A program made the translations under genes and the position numbers. A stretch of 64,000 bases of DNA, taken from contig NC_089220.1 in assembly GCF_963924675.1 (NCBI RefSeq), forward strand, positions 113,352,697 through 113,416,696. Direction: 5' to 3'. This stretch comes from Phocoena phocoena (taxonomy: Eukaryota > Chordata > Mammalia > Artiodactyla > Phocoenidae). This document shows positions 1 through 11,905 of the stretch, one piece after another (positions within the stretch are counted from its first letter, which is position 1; each line of letters opens with the position of its first letter). The notes beneath the pieces were generated by a model that was not told where the DNA came from, did no database searches, and saw only the letters and a list, made by a program, of their open reading frames with translations.

Positions 1-3000
1 TTGCATTTCTCTAATGATTAGTGATGTTGAGCATCCTTTCATATGTTTGTTGGAAATCTGTATATCTTCTTTGGAGAAATGTCTGTTTAAGTCTTCTGCC
101 TATTTTTGGATTGGGTTGTTTGTTTGTTTTTTTGATATTGAGGTGTTGTAAATTTTGGAGATTAATCCTTTGTCAGTTGCTTCATTTGCAAATATTTTCT
201 CCAATCCTGAGGGTTGTCTTTTCATCTTGTTTATGGTTTCCTTTGCTGTGCAAAAGCTTTTAAGTTTCATTAGGTCCCATTTGTTTATTTTTGTTTTTAT
301 TTCCATTTCGCTAGGAGCCGGGTCAAAAAGGAGCTTGCTGTGACTGATGTCATAGAGTGTTCTATGTTATCCTCTAAGATTTTTACAGTGTCTGGCCTTA
401 GATTTAGGTCTTTAATCCATTTTGAGTTTATTTTTGTGTATGGTGTTAGGGAGTGTCCTAATTTCATTCTTTTACATGTAGCTGTACAGTTTTCCCAGAA
501 CCACTTATTGAAGAGACTGTCTTTTCTCCATTGTATATTCTTGCCTCCTTTATCAAAAACAAGGTGACCATGTGTATGTGGGTTTATCTCTGGGATTTCT
601 ATCCTGTTCCATTGATCTATATTTCTGTTTTAGTGCCAGTACCATACTGTCTTGATTACTGTAGCTTTGTAGTATAGTGTGGAGTCCGGGAGCTTGATTC
701 CTCCAGATCCATTTTTCTTTCTCAAGATTGCTTTGGCTATTCAGGGTCTTTTGTGTTTCCATACAAATTGTGCAATTTCTTGTTCTAGTTCTGTGAAAAA
801 TGCCAGTGGTAGTTTGATATGGATTGCATTGAAACTGTAGATTGCTTTGGGTAGTATAGTCATTTTCACAATGTTGATCCTTCCAATCCAAGAACATGGT
901 AAATCTCTCCATCTATTTATATCATCGTTAATTTCTTTTGTCAGTTTTCTGCATACAGGTCTTTTGTTTCCTTAGGTAGGTTTATTCCTGGGTATTTTAT
1001 TCTTTTTGTTGCAATGGTAAACGGGAGTGTTTCCTTAATTTCTCTTTCAGGTTTTCCATCATTAGTGTTAGGAATGCAAGAGATTTTTGTGCATTACTTT
1101 TGTATCCTGCTACTTTACCAAATTCCTTGATTAGCTCTAGTAGTTTTCTGGTAGCATCTTTAGGATTCTTTATGTATAGTATCATGTCATCTGCAAACAG
1201 TGACAGCTTTACTTCTTCTTTTCTGATTTTGATTCCTTTTATTTCTTTTCCTTCTCTGATTGCTCTGGCTAAAACTTCCAAGACTATGTTGAATAATAGT
1301 GGTGAGAGTGGACAACCTTGTCTTGTTCCTGATCTTAGAGGAAATGGTTTCAGTTTTTCACCATTGAGAATGATGTTTGCTGCAGGTTTGTCATATATGG
1401 CCTTTATTATGTCAAGGTAAGTTCCCTCTATACCTGCTTTCTGGAGGGTTTTTTTAAAAATCACAAATGGGTGTTGAATTTTGTCAAAAGCTTTTTCTGC
1501 ATCTATTGAGATGATCATATGTTTTTTCTCCTTCAGTTTGTTAATGTGGTTTATCACACTGATTGATTTGAGTATACTGAAGAATCCTTGCTTTTCTGGG
1601 ATAAACTCCACTTGTTCATGGTGTATGATCCTTTTAATGTGCTGTTGGATTCTGTTTGCTAGTATTTTGTTGAGGATTTTTGCATCTATGTTCATCAGTG
1701 ATATTGGCCTGTAGTTTTCTGTCTTTCTGACATCTTTGTCTGGCTTTGGTATCAGGGTGATGGTGGCCTCATAGAATGAGTTTGGGAGTGTTCATCCCTC
1801 TGCTATATTTTGGAAGAGTTTGAGAAGGATAGGTGTTAGCTCTTCTCTAAATGTTTGATAGAATTCGCCTGTGAAGCCATCTGGTCCTGGGCTTTTGTTT
1901 GTTGGAAGATTTTTAATCACAGTGTCAGTTTCAGTGCTTGTGATTGGTCTGTTTATATTTTCTATTTCTTCCTGGTTCAGTCTCAGAAGGATGTGCTTTT
2001 CTAAGAATGTGTCCATTTCTTCCAGGCTGTCCAATTTATTGGCATATAGTTGCTTGTAGTAATCTCTCATGATCCTTTGTATTTCTGCAATGTCAGTTGT
2101 TACTTCTGCTTTTTCGTTTCTAATTCTATTGATTTGAGTCTTCTCCCTTTTTTTCTTGATGAGTCTGGCTATTGGTTTATCAATTTTGTTTATCTTCTTA
2201 AAGAGCCACCTTTTAGTTTTATTGATCTTTGCTATTGTTTCCTTCATTTCTTTTTCATTTATTTCTGATTAGATATTTATGATTTCTTTCCTTCTGCGAA
2301 CTGTGGGGTTTTTTTGTTCTTCTTTCTCTAATTGCTTTAGGTGTAATTTTAGGTTGTTTATTTGAGATGTTTCTTGTTTCTTGAGGTAGGACTGTATTGC
2401 TATAAACTTCCCTCTTAGAACTGCTTTTGCTGCATCCCATAGGTTTTAGGTCATCGTGTTTTCATTGTCATTTGTTTCTAGGTATTTTTTAATTTCCTCT
2501 TTGATTTCTTCAGTGATCTCTTGGTTATTTAGTAGTGTATTGTTTAGCTTCCATGTGTTTGTATTTTTTAGATTTTTTCCTGTAATTGATATCTACTCTC
2601 ATGATGTTTTGCTTGGAAAAGGTACTCGATATGATTTCAATTTTCTTAAATTTCCCAAGGCTTGATTTGTGACCCAAGATATGATCTATCCTGGAGAACG
2701 TTCCATGAGCACTTGAGAAGAAAGTGTATTCTGTTGTTTTTGGATGGAATGTCCCATAGATATCAATTAAGTTCATCTTGTTTAATGTATCATTTAAAGC
2801 TTGTGTTTCCTTATTTATTTTCATTTTGGATGATCTGTCCATTGGTGAAAGTGGGGTGTTAATGTCCCCTACTATGATTGTGTTACTGTCTATTTCCCCT
2901 TTTATGGCTGTTAGCATTTACCTTATGTATTGAGCTGCACCTATGTTGGGTGCATAAATATTTACAATTGTTATATCTTCTTCTTGGATTGATCCCTTGA

Positions 3001-3300
3001 TTATTATGTAGTGTCCTTTTTTGTCTCTTGTAATAGTCTTTATTTTAAAGTCTATTTTGTCTGATAGGAGAATTGCTACTCCAGCTTTCTTTTGATTTCC
3101 ATTTGCATGGAATATCTCTTTCCATCCCCTCAGTTTCAGTCTGTATGTGTCCCTAGGTCTGAAGTGGGTCTCTTGTATACAGCAAATATATGGGTCTTGT
3201 TTTTGTATCCACTTAGCCCGTCTATGTCTTTTTGTTGGAGCATTTAATCCATTTACATTTAAGGTAATTATCGATATGGATGTTCCTATTAACCATTTTC
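1..3300 (-). pseudogene. L1 ORF2 (endonuclease / reverse transcriptase), broken
   Basis: ORF2 normally encodes an apurinic-type endonuclease plus reverse transcriptase that drives target-primed reverse transcription. The endonuclease begins near 3270 (ITLNVNGLNAP-like, then YICCIQETHF-like) and continues through 2917-2525 with VGDINTPLS and RIDHILG motifs. RT motifs follow: residues resembling [13 protein letters not shown] near 1890, DAEKAFDK near 1500, [12 protein letters not shown] near 1310, and the catalytic FADD at 1186-1197. The reading is split by frameshifts near 2525 and 1790 and by a stop at 997-999, so no working protein is possible. The C-terminal part is truncated by the window edge. 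Confidence 0.92.
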
Positions 3301-3354
3301 TTAATTGTTTTGGGTTTGTTATTGTAGGCTTTTTCCTTCTCTTGTGTTTCCTGC

Positions 3355-4243
3355 CTAGAGAAGTTCCTTTAGCATTTGTTATAGAGCTGGTTTGGTGGTG
3401 CTGAATTCTCTTAGCTTTTGCTTATCTATAAAGTTTTTAATTTCTCCGTCGAATCTGAATGAGATCCTTGCTGGGTAGAGTAATCTTGGTTGTAGGTTTT
3501 TCCCTTTCATCGCTCTAAATATGTCCTGCCACTCCCTTCTGGCTTGCAGAGTTTCTGCTGAAAGATCAGCTGTTAACCTTATGGGGATTCCCTTGTATGT
3601 TATTTGTTGTTTTCCCTTGCTGCTTTTAATATTTTTTCTTTGTATTTAATTTTTGATAGTTTGATTGATATGTGTCTTGACGTGTTTCTCCTTGGATTTA
3701 TCCTGTATGGGACTCTCTGTGCTTCCTGGACTTGATTGACTATTTCCTTTCCCATATTAGGGAAGTTTTCAACTATAATCTCCTCAAATATTTTCTTAGT
3801 CCCTTTCTTTTTCTCTTCTTCTTCTGGGAGCCCTATAATTCGAATGTTGGTGTGTTTAATGTTGTCCCAGACGTCTCTGGGACTGTCCTCAATTCTTTTC
3901 ATTCTTTGTTCTTTATTCTGCTTGGCAGTAGTTATTTCCACTATTTTATCTTCCAGGTCACTTTCCCATCTTCTGCTTCAGTTATTCTGCTACTGATTCC
4001 TTCTGGAGAATTTTTAATTTCATTTTTTGTGTTGTTCTTCATTGTCTGTTTGCTCTTTAGTTCTTATAGGTCCTTGTTAAACTTTTTTGTATTTTCTCCA
4101 TTCTGTTTCCAACATTTGGATCATCTTTACTATCATTACTCTGAATTCTTTTTTGGTATACTGCCTATTTCCTCTTCATTTGTTTGGTCTGGTGGGTTTT
4201 TGCCTTGCTCCTTCATCTGCTGTGTGTTTCTCTGTCTTCTCAT
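3355..4243 (-). pseudogene. L1 ORF1 (RNA-binding nucleocapsid-like protein), broken
   Basis: ORF1p coats L1 RNA as a coiled-coil trimer with an RRM and C-terminal domain. The start is placed at the ATG at 4241-4243 (minus strand), followed by MRRQRNTQQMKEQ, a typical ORF1 N-terminus. The RRM region lies at 3941-3600 and contains NIRIIGLPEEEE. The C-terminus ends in a Leu-rich tail with a stop at 3355-3357. The N-terminal part (4243-4136) and the RRM part are in different frames, and an extra stop lies just before the C-terminal end, so it is a pseudogene. The length of about 890 bp is close to an intact ORF1. Confidence 0.88.
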
Positions 4244-4440
4244 TTTGCTTAACTTCCTGTGTTTGGGGTCTCCTTTTTGCAGCCTGCAGGTTCGTACTTC
4301 CCATTGTTTTTGGTGTCTGCCCCCAATGGCTAAGGTTGGCTCATTGGGTTGTGTAGGCTTCCTGGTGGATTGGACTGGTGCCTGTGTTCTGGTGGATGAG
4401 GCTGGATATTGTCTTTCTGGTGCAGCCCAATTTTTTAATG
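4244..4440 (-). other. L1 5'UTR, proximal part
   Basis: This sequence lies directly upstream of ORF1. It is open in the same frame as the ORF1 start but reads as low-complexity Pro/Gln/Arg-rich peptide, as L1 5'UTRs often do. Its upstream limit is not clear. Confidence 0.6.
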
Positions 4441-4855
4441 AAACAAACATGAACCCATGCGTTTTGTGAAAATGTGGCTCCTTTCTTATCCATATAATTG
4501 ATGTAATGTGTGACTCAAGTTCGCACTCTCAGTAGAATTGGGAAGTAATCTGGTCCATTAACGTTACTCCTTTCTTTTGGTTGTAACACACAATTCCAGG
4601 GTAACATATTAACTTCTGGCTAAGTGAGGCCTCTTTGGGGTAATGGCAGATTGTTAAAGGCTTCTCTCCCCTCCTGTTCTCCCAGATGGTGATGCTGCAG
4701 GCCACATGTAGCACGCTATCTCCAGGCCTGGGTCTCTGTCCTAGGGAATGTACTGAGGATGTGCTGGGCTCACCCAGCATTTGTACCCCACTGGGGTCTC
4801 CCAGGAGTAAGGGGTAACTTCTAGGGTTTCTTTTAACCTGTTGTGATGGCCCCGT
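4441..4855. other. unassigned stretch between L1 and Tigger
   Basis: No gene or repeat I can name. It could be distal L1 5'UTR or the pre-insertion flank. Confidence 0.4.
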
Positions 4856-5850
4856 ACTCCTAGGCTCTGGTTTTAAGGGCTCTTGGGTTCTCTGAATGAT
4901 AAACTAAGTGAGGCTTCACCTTCATATCACTGGATGCATTGCCACCAAACAACAGAGTTAGCCTATCCTCTGCTGCTTTATAGCCTGGCATCAACTTTTC
5001 CTCTTTACTGATGTAACTTCGGTCTGGCAGCCTCTTCCAGTATAGTCCTGTCTCATCCACATTAAAAACCTGCTCTGGTAAATACGTGCCTTCATCAATA
5101 ATTTCTCAAAGCATTTCAGGAAATTCCCAGGCAGTTACCGTATCTGCACTCACTGCCTCGCCACTTACTTTTACGTTGTGATTGTTGGCTCCAGCCTTGA
5201 ACTGATGAAACCAGTCATGGCTGGCATTAAAAGATGTGCCCTCTGATTCTTCGCCGTGTTTCTTCAAGTCTTCATAAAGGCTTTTAGCTTTCTTTTGAAT
5301 TGGCATGAAGCTGAGCAGGACTCGACGCTGATGCTGATTCTGCATCCACACACTGAGAAGTTTCTCCATCTCCTCCATCACTTTTCCATGCTTCCTCGAT
5401 ATTATTGTTGACATCATCGACACAGCAGACTTCACATGCTCCATGATCTTGTCCGTGTTCTTCAGAATCGTGCCAATGGTTGAACGATTCATGTTATAAG
5501 AACAAGCGATGTCTAACATCTTTTTGCCTCGCTCCACTCTCTCAATTATTTTCACTTTTGTTTCCATTGTTATCTCTTGGAACTTCTTAGCAGTACCAGC
5601 TACATCACCGCTGCGTTTACACTTGCTTCTGGATACCCTGGGCTTGAACTAAAGATACTGTACTACTGTACTCTATACAGTACTGGTACAGTAAAGTACA
5701 CAAAAGTACAACCACTTTTAGAGGATGCACTCATGTAACAATGTACACCATACACGTGAACTAACTTACGTGACTGGACATGTGAATGCCCGTTTGTATC
5801 TTTGAAAGCTTGCAACTTGAAGGTTCGTAGGTATGGGACTTACTGTACTA
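4856..5850 (-). mobile_element. Tigger/pogo-type DNA transposon, truncated
   Basis: The minus strand carries half of a Tc1/mariner-superfamily (Tigger/pogo) transposase gene, preceded at 5640-5850 by an A/T-rich terminal region with many 'gtac' and 'tactgta' motifs. The outer end at about 5847-5850 reads 'acttactgta', consistent with a terminus abutting a TA target. The left part of the element (rest of the transposase, other inverted repeat) is missing at about 4856. Family membership rests on the transposase; the exact Tigger subfamily is not established. Confidence 0.82.
4860..5567 (-). pseudogene. Tigger/jerky-like transposase, N-terminal half
   Basis: The protein starts METKVKIIERVERGKKM, a pipsqueak/CENP-B type helix-turn-helix (residues about 1-50, with YNMNRSTIGTILKN as the recognition region). 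A CENPB-like second DNA-binding region follows (residues about 70-135, with WFHQFKAG). The DDE domain then begins at VDETGLYWKRLPDRSYISKEEK (first catalytic Asp near 5058). All of this is in one frame, interrupted only by a TGA at 5106-5108. The frame ends at 4860 after HSENPRALK, so the second and third catalytic acids are absent. It cannot be an active transposase. The near-intact frame is unusual for an element this old. Confidence 0.85.
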
Positions 5851-5869
5851 AAGTCAATACTTTAATTAT

Positions 5870-6250
5870 TGTACTTTTCAGTTCCAAAATTTCCATTTCA
5901 TTTGTTTTTATATCTTCCTTTTTTTTCCAGAGAGAGACCTTCTGTTTTTCTTTTGTTTCAGGAGTGCTTACCCTTACTTCTTTGAGCATAGTTACAATCA
6001 CTGCTTTAAAAATCTTTGATTATTCTAACATCTGCATCTTTTCAGGGTTAATATCTGTTGATTTTCTCTTTCCTTGTTAGTTGAGACTTTCATGATTCTT
6101 CATATGCTGAGAAATTTTGGCCTATATCCTTGATATTTTGAAATATTATGAGACTCTGAGTCTGGTTTAAATCTGGTTTAAAGAAACGTTGTTTTTTTTT
6201 GTTTGCTTGTTTTTTTGAAGCAGGCAATTAACCACGTTATATCCTGGCTG
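5870..6250 (-). mobile_element. old L1 (L1M-type) fragment, probable
   Basis: A T-rich antisense-looking stretch with phrases typical of old mammalian L1 (for example 'ccatttcatttg', 'tcttcatatgctgag', 'gagactctgag'). It directly follows the Tigger end, so Tigger may have inserted into it. Assignment is from general resemblance only. Confidence 0.4.
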
Positions 6251-7224
6251 TAAGTTCCAACCTCTGTGGAACTGCCTCTGTGGGCTATGATTCCAATACT
6301 AGTTCTGTTTTCAAAGTGCAGCATTATTCACATCAGTCCTGTGTGTGTGCCACCCAGTGGGCATTCTTGGGGCAGAATCTTGGTCTAACCTGTAGTTCAG
6401 TTCTCTAAACCTGTGGTATGCTTTTTAAAGTCAGATCCATACATGTTCAGCTTGGAGGTGAACCCAGGAGTTAATACATTAAGTTCATGGATTTCTTTCT
6501 TAATATCCCTACTCTCCATGATCTTGCCCACACCTTTTGGCTCCTTGGAGCCTTCTTCCTAGTCCTTTAGCCAGCAGGCTTGGTCTATAGTTTGCTAGCT
6601 CGGCCACATACTTCCTGTGACTGTTATTGTGTCTGGAGTCGAGTGGCAGGGGCACAGAAAGAGGAAAAAAGGAATGGAGACTTGCTCACCTTCTTCTGAT
6701 CACTGCTCCTCTGGTCAAACAGAATGGTTCTCCTTCCTCCCTCAGAGCTTTGGGTGCCTGCCCATCACCACTGCCACCACCCCCGCTCCCATCCCCACCA
6801 CCACTGCTGCCTGTGGGAGAGGCTGAAAAGAAGGAAAAAAAGAAACAAAAACCAGAGGATTTCCCCTCTCTTTCTCTCTGACTCTTAGGAGTCCCCTTTC
6901 TTAGTTCTTGGACCAGAAACAGAGGACTCTCTTGGAGCTATTTCTGTCGGCCCCTGGGACACACTTCTGAGTTTCTGGCTGCCTTTGAGTCCAGACTGGG
7001 CAACACTAGAGGAAAAAAAAACTCACTGCTGACTTAGTGGAACTTTGAATCCTGGTGTCCTTCCCCAATCTGCCTGCTACAATTTATGTTTCAGGGCCCT
7101 CAGAGAGCTACTCCCTCCATTCTGTCCAGGATTTATAGTTGCATTTAGTGTGCCTTTCCTTATTGCATCTTTTGTGGAATCAGCATCTCATTTAAATCAT
7201 TGGTCTTTTGCTATGTGGAAAATG
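6251..7224. other. no recognisable gene
   Basis: Unique-looking sequence with a short imperfect CCA/CCCC-rich patch near 6770-6815. The open frames here have no recognisable protein character. Confidence 0.5.
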
Positions 7225-7227
7225 GTG

Positions 7228-7272
<45 letters not shown>
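7228..7272. repeat. (TA)n(TG)n compound microsatellite
   Basis: About 11 TA units run directly into about 11 TG units. Apparent Ile-Tyr and Cys-Val peptide runs here are artefacts of this repeat. Confidence 0.97.
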
Positions 7273-7779
7273 TACATTTTAAAATTTCATTGACCAGTAA
7301 TAGCTCTTTATTATGGCCTGAAAGAATTAGGCAGTCCATGTCCTATTTTCTGAATCTACAATTAGAGACATTCCCCCCAAACACAAATTCTCAAAGGAAC
7401 AAATTCACATTAAGACTGAACCACACCTTACCTGGCCTGTACAGTACTTTCAGTTGTTTTTCTTGTTTACATTCTCCCCTTTCACATTAACAGGAAGAAA
7501 AGAGAGTGTCCCAAGAGGCCATAAGAATTCTGAGATTTTAAGCCTAAGCGATTGGGAAGACAGCTGCCCTTCACCCAGATATGGAGCCTGGAATAAGGAG
7601 ACAGCGGTTTTGGTTGTGGGAGGTGATGGTTCCCTCCGTCACACACTGACTTGAAGAGTCTGCTAGGATATCCAGGAAATGGAAGCCTGGAGTTGAGAAG
7701 TTATCACGGAAGGTGTGAGGAAGAAAACTACTAAGGCAAGAAAGGAGAGACAGGGACCACATACCGAGGTGACCTTAAA

Positions 7780-8080
7780 CTTCCCACTGCCAAGGATGCC
7801 CCCTCCCCCCACCACAATGTCACTTCCCACTGCCAAGGATGCCCCCTCCCCCCACCACAATGTCACTTCCCACTGCCAAGGATGCCCCCTCCCCCCACCA
7901 CAATGCCACTTCCCACTGCCAAGGATGCCCCCTCCCCCCACCACAATGCCACTTCCCACTGCCAAGGATGCCCCCTCCCCCCACCACAATGTCACTTCCC
8001 ACTGCCAAGGATGCCCCCTCCCCCCACCACAATGCCACTTCCCACTGCCAAGGATGCCCCCTCCCCCCACCACAATGCAG
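7780..8080. repeat. 43 bp minisatellite, 7 copies
   Basis: Seven head-to-tail copies of a 43 bp unit begin with 'cttcccactgccaagg' and are C-rich on the + strand. Copies start at 7780, 7823, 7866, 7909, 7952, 7995 and 8038. They are nearly identical; the main variant is t/c after 'caatg' (t,t,c,c,t,c, then divergence). Because 43 is not a multiple of 3 and the unit lacks stops in several frames, overlapping Pro/His-rich and Gly/Trp-rich open frames appear on both strands. These are not genes. Confidence 0.97.
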
Positions 8081-8499
8081 GCCTCATTCTAAATTGCTGC
8101 TCTTCGAGACCCCTCCCACTGCTGTGCCTGCTCATCCCTGAGCATCACTCAAGTCCCCAGAGCCTGTGAAATCTCCCTAGGCATCTCCCCTTTTAGGACA
8201 TCGATTGACCCTTTATCTGGAGCTTATTCAAAGGTAGACGGGATATTTTGGTCACCAAGGCAGAACTACTGGGGGAGATTTTTAAGGATTTTCCTGATTC
8301 TGCCCCCTGGTGGAGACAAGTAGTCTGGATTAAGTTGCAGCTTTCTGTGGCCTGCCTGACCCGTGCCCAGAATTTACCCCTTAACTTGGGCTAATCAATA
8401 CAATTACCTCTGGATAGTGAAATAACAAGGCTTCTCGAGCACATTGCCACTGCCAACTTGTATCTACAAATACCATCATATTTTATTGTAACAACCACT

Positions 8500-8720
8500 G
8501 TTTCAGTCATGGTATACTAGGTTTTTCTGCATGAATAAACAAACCCAAATCTCAGTGGCTTAACACAGCAAAAGATGCTACACATCCAACAGGAGTGGTG
8601 GGTGCTCTGCTCCTCAGAGACCTCTGAGACCCAGGCTAAGCAAGGCAACATCTTAACTGTAGCTTCTACAATCATGGCACCAGTGGGAAGGAAATGTGAT
8701 TGGTAAACTGAGACTTAAAG
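8500..8720. mobile_element. old interspersed repeat, family unclear
   Basis: Contains 'caaatctcagtggcttaacaca', similar to a widespread ancient mammalian repeat whose consensus reads 'actcagtggcttaaaacaac'. I cannot assign the family from sequence alone. Confidence 0.35.
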
Positions 8721-8732
8721 CATCTGTTGTCT

Positions 8733-8800
8733 TTCCTCTCTTCCTCCCTCCCTCCCTCCCTCCCTTCCTTCCTTCCTTCCTTCCTTCTGTCCTTCTATTT
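8733..8800. repeat. (CTTC/CCTC)n pyrimidine microsatellite
   Basis: Runs of 'ccct' then 'ttcc' tetramers followed by T/C-rich sequence to about 8820. A Ser/Leu/Pro open frame across it is an artefact. Confidence 0.95.
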
Positions 8801-9216
8801 TTCTTTCTCTCTTTCTATTTTTAAAAAGAGAAGTCATATTCCATCGGCCAAAGAAAATCACATGGCCACATTTGACTTCAAGGGGACAGTGAAGTTAAAT
8901 CTTCTCTTGCCCCTAAAGGGGAAATAGTAATGACTGCCCAAACTGTGCCCTCAAGAATTGTTCTCTTCTCTTTGGAGTTGAAAAACTCAGGCTCTATTAG
9001 GGCACTTTTCCAAAGTCACACCGTTAGTAAGTGAGCAGAGCAAGGACCCAGGTGCACACTTGTTTAGCTCAGATGTCTCCTCTTCAGGAAGTCATTTTAT
9101 AGAAGGTGTTTCTTATTATCTTCAAGGGAACTTCAGTTGCTGACAAATGAAAAGCTTGACCCCCAATTTCACAAAGTTAATTTTTCTTTTTTGACAAAGA
9201 ATAAAAGAATGATAAA

Positions 9217-9283
9217 AACAAAAGAACAAAAGAAAGAAAGAGAAAAAGAAAGAAATTGAAAAGAGAAGAAAAAATAAAAAGCA
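9217..9283. repeat. GA/A-rich low-complexity tract
   Basis: Purine-only tract of 'aaag', 'gaaa' and 'aaaga' units. The minus-strand Phe/Ser-rich frame over it is an artefact. Confidence 0.9.
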
Positions 9284-9624
9284 ACCAGGGCTCTTGTCCA
9301 CCTGCGCCAGTGTCTGATTGCACGTCAGGGTGATTTGGATTCGTTCCCTCTGTGTGGTATTTTCCATTTGTAGGACTGGGTCAGAAGTTTGTATATTAGT
9401 CTACATGCTTGTTCTTGCTTACGTTTGTTCTCTGCTCGATCCCACACCCTTCATTCATCCTTGGAATATTCCAGTGACAATGGAAAAACAGCAATATAGC
9501 TAGTCAGACAGAAGGGACTGAGCATGGACACAGCCCACCTTCTCTCAGAATTCTAAGACGGAAGGTAGAGGGCACGAGAGTGCGCTCTACACGTTTCCCC
9601 ACTTGAGAGAAGTCAGCTGTGAGT

Positions 9625-9715
9625 GTTTAGTCTCACTCTGCAGATGAGAAAACTGAGGCTCAGAGAGGTGAAGACAATGTTCAAGGTCACATGGCTAGAA
9701 GCAGATTAAAACAAG
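9625..9715 (-). mobile_element. MIR SINE, antisense
   Basis: Shows the MIR core in reverse ('cagatgagaaaactgaggctcagagaggtga ...' type, then 'aaggtcacatggctag'). Confidence 0.8.
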
Positions 9716-9759
9716 CTGCTACTGTTTTTCTGAATCGTAGCTTCAGACCACCCCACTCT

Positions 9760-11700
9760 GCAGCCTTCCATCTACTCTCATACTCATGGTACACCTGCCC
9801 TGAAATGTATTATGCCAGCTGATGCAGGGGTAGCTCTGCCTTGTCTGAAGACTTCCACCTTCACACGGCTTGCTCTTTGAAGGGCACAAGAGCAGGTGCA
9901 GTCCTTTCCCTTGGAGAAGTAGAGGTGAGGCAGCAGCCCCGCTGCTCAGGCTGCCGGCTCTGGAGGCAGTAGTCCTCCCAACACTTTAGAAGAAATGCTC
10001 CCCGCGCCTCGGGACTCTTCCTGAACAAACTTGAGATCCATAGATGAGTTCTAGAAAGAGGCAAGGCATGCGGAGTAGTAGAAATTTGTGTCCATACTGC
10101 AGGGCCGAGCCTCCAAACAAGCCCATGGGGGAGATCCAGCCGTGTTTTTGTTTTAACCCCAAAGAAGGAAAAACACCACTTGATTAGATTAAATATGCTT
10201 TGAGTAGGGCCCGAAGTCCTCAGCTTTAATGTGTATGAGATCTGAAACTCAAGATGTTTTTAGTGGCTTTGAGAGCTGTTTCTGACAGCATGAGACCCCA
10301 GTTGTCTCCATGCGTGAACTTACAAGGGGAAGGACGGCTCCCTGAAATAGCTCAAGGCCTGGCCCCCATGCGGTAATGGAAAGGGCACCAGCCCAGCACT
10401 TATCAGGGGTTGTTCTCAATCAAACACACACATACTCATAGTATGAATGTTTGCCACTCGTTATCTGCGTAAGAAGAAATGCCCTCTTCCGCCTCTAGAA
10501 CTCCATGATTTGAAATAGGGAAAGGTGACCTTAAGAAGAAGCTGGCCTCGGACGTGGATCCTATAGCCTTTGGACTGACAGCTACTTCAAGGGGAACATC
10601 GGAGCCATTCCAGGGCTCACACACACAGCAGGCCTTCTCTCATCCCTCCCAAACAAGTGAGCACAGCAGCTAAGTCAGTGAGTCTCAAAGCCTCAAGACA
10701 CAGGCTGTGGGGAGTTTTCTCTTGAAGCCATAATGTGGCACTAGAGTTGTGTGGTAATTCTCTACATTGCTGGAATAAAAGAAGGCATTTCAAATGCAGC
10801 TTGAAATTTTTACAAAAGAAGTCACATGCTTCTCTGTGTATGTCATCTTTTCCCAGATGGATCCAAAATGAGCCACAGGATTTCCCTGTTGCAGAGTTTC
10901 TGAGAGAATAATAGATCTGACAGCTGGAAGGGGCTTCAGGAGTTGGTGTGAGCCCCTTTTCTTCCAACATGTATAAATATGTTCTTCCTATTTTCTAAAT
11001 GAGGGGACTGCAGTTCTGAGGTTGGTGATTTTGATATCGACACGGCCAGCGAGTGATGCTGGCGTGGAGGTTGGGGGATACCTGCCTTCTTCTACTACGC
11101 TCAAGTGCTTCTCACAAGGAGAAGACGCCACCATCACGCAGAGAGTAGGAAACAGGAAACAGGAAAGAAAAAAAAAAAGGAATGCAGGACCCGTAGAAAT
11201 CTTGGCAGCAAAGTCTGGCCAGATGTCACAAGTGGCACACAGTAGGTCTCTATATATTGACAACAGAGGCAAGACAAAGATGACTGGCAAAGTAGAGCAA
11301 TGAACCTAGAGACTGTTTGACTTTGTGGTCTGTAGTGCCTGGGATTACGTACAAACCATATCTGGCCCGTGTTCATTGGATATGTGGTATCTCTGAGACT
11401 TTATAAAAATCAGTTCATTCAACAAGAAAGCCAGTTTGATAAAAGAGGGAAAATTGCCAATGAGGCTAAGGTGACAGCAATTTCAGGCACCGTGTAAGCT
11501 GATTAGCCTCAAACAGAGACGCTGCTCTCTGTGCTGAGACCTCTAACCCTGCGGCCGTCTTGGAGACTTGTGGTGCCGGTCACGAGGGCAGCATGGGCAA
11601 TGAGTGAAGGCCAAGACCTTATTAGGAGAGTCTCCCAGGAAGCAGGGTAAGGCAAACACAGGGCATTCCTTTAGAGTGATGGATTTGTTTTGTTTTGCAT
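9760..11700. other. no recognisable gene or repeat
   Basis: Moderate-GC sequence without repeat signatures I can name. Open frames here (up to about 117 codons) lack domain, membrane or codon signals. Confidence 0.5.
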
Positions 11701-11821
11701 TTATTTTTGCATTACAAAAGAATTGTGAAATGATATTTTTACATTACCTTTTTTTTTTTTCTTTTTTTAATTAACCAAAGGATTTTTTTTTTTTCTCTCT
11801 CCCTTTGGATAAACACAGATC

Positions 11822-11905
11822 TGGTCAGGCCAGCCCCTGCTTAAAACACCTCAGAGGCTTCCTCTTGCTCATTTGAAAATAACCCAGCTCACGAAAATGA
11901 TGCTA
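11822..11905 (+). mobile_element. L2 LINE fragment
   Basis: Short match to the L2 3' region pattern ('aaaacacctcagaggcttcctcttgctc'). Confidence 0.45.

Larger units (their letters stand above)
1..4440 (-). mobile_element. L1 LINE, antisense, 3' end cut by window edge
   Basis: The minus strand reads as a LINE-1 retrotransposon. From 4440 downwards it shows the end of a 5'UTR, ORF1, a short inter-ORF gap, and ORF2 with endonuclease and reverse transcriptase. The window starts inside the C-terminal part of ORF2, so the 3'UTR and tail lie outside. Both ORFs carry stops and frameshifts, so the copy is dead. It is close in sequence to the sense copy at 25.3-27.8 kb, which suggests the same cetartiodactyl L1 lineage. 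The true 5' end is uncertain: sequence at 4440-4830 could be further 5'UTR or unrelated flank. Confidence 0.93.

Noticed and set aside
553..912. 119-codon minus frame resembling one at 25857-26216
   Set aside because: Both are the same alternate frame of L1 ORF2, a known shadow of the true reading frame.
3732..4469. 245-codon + frame, Phe/Leu/Ser-rich
   Set aside because: Reverse shadow of L1 ORF1 and 5'UTR on the minus strand.
7663..8092. Pro/His-rich and Gly/Trp-rich 'proteins' of 95-136 residues
   Set aside because: Artefacts of the 43 bp tandem repeat, open in several frames on both strands.
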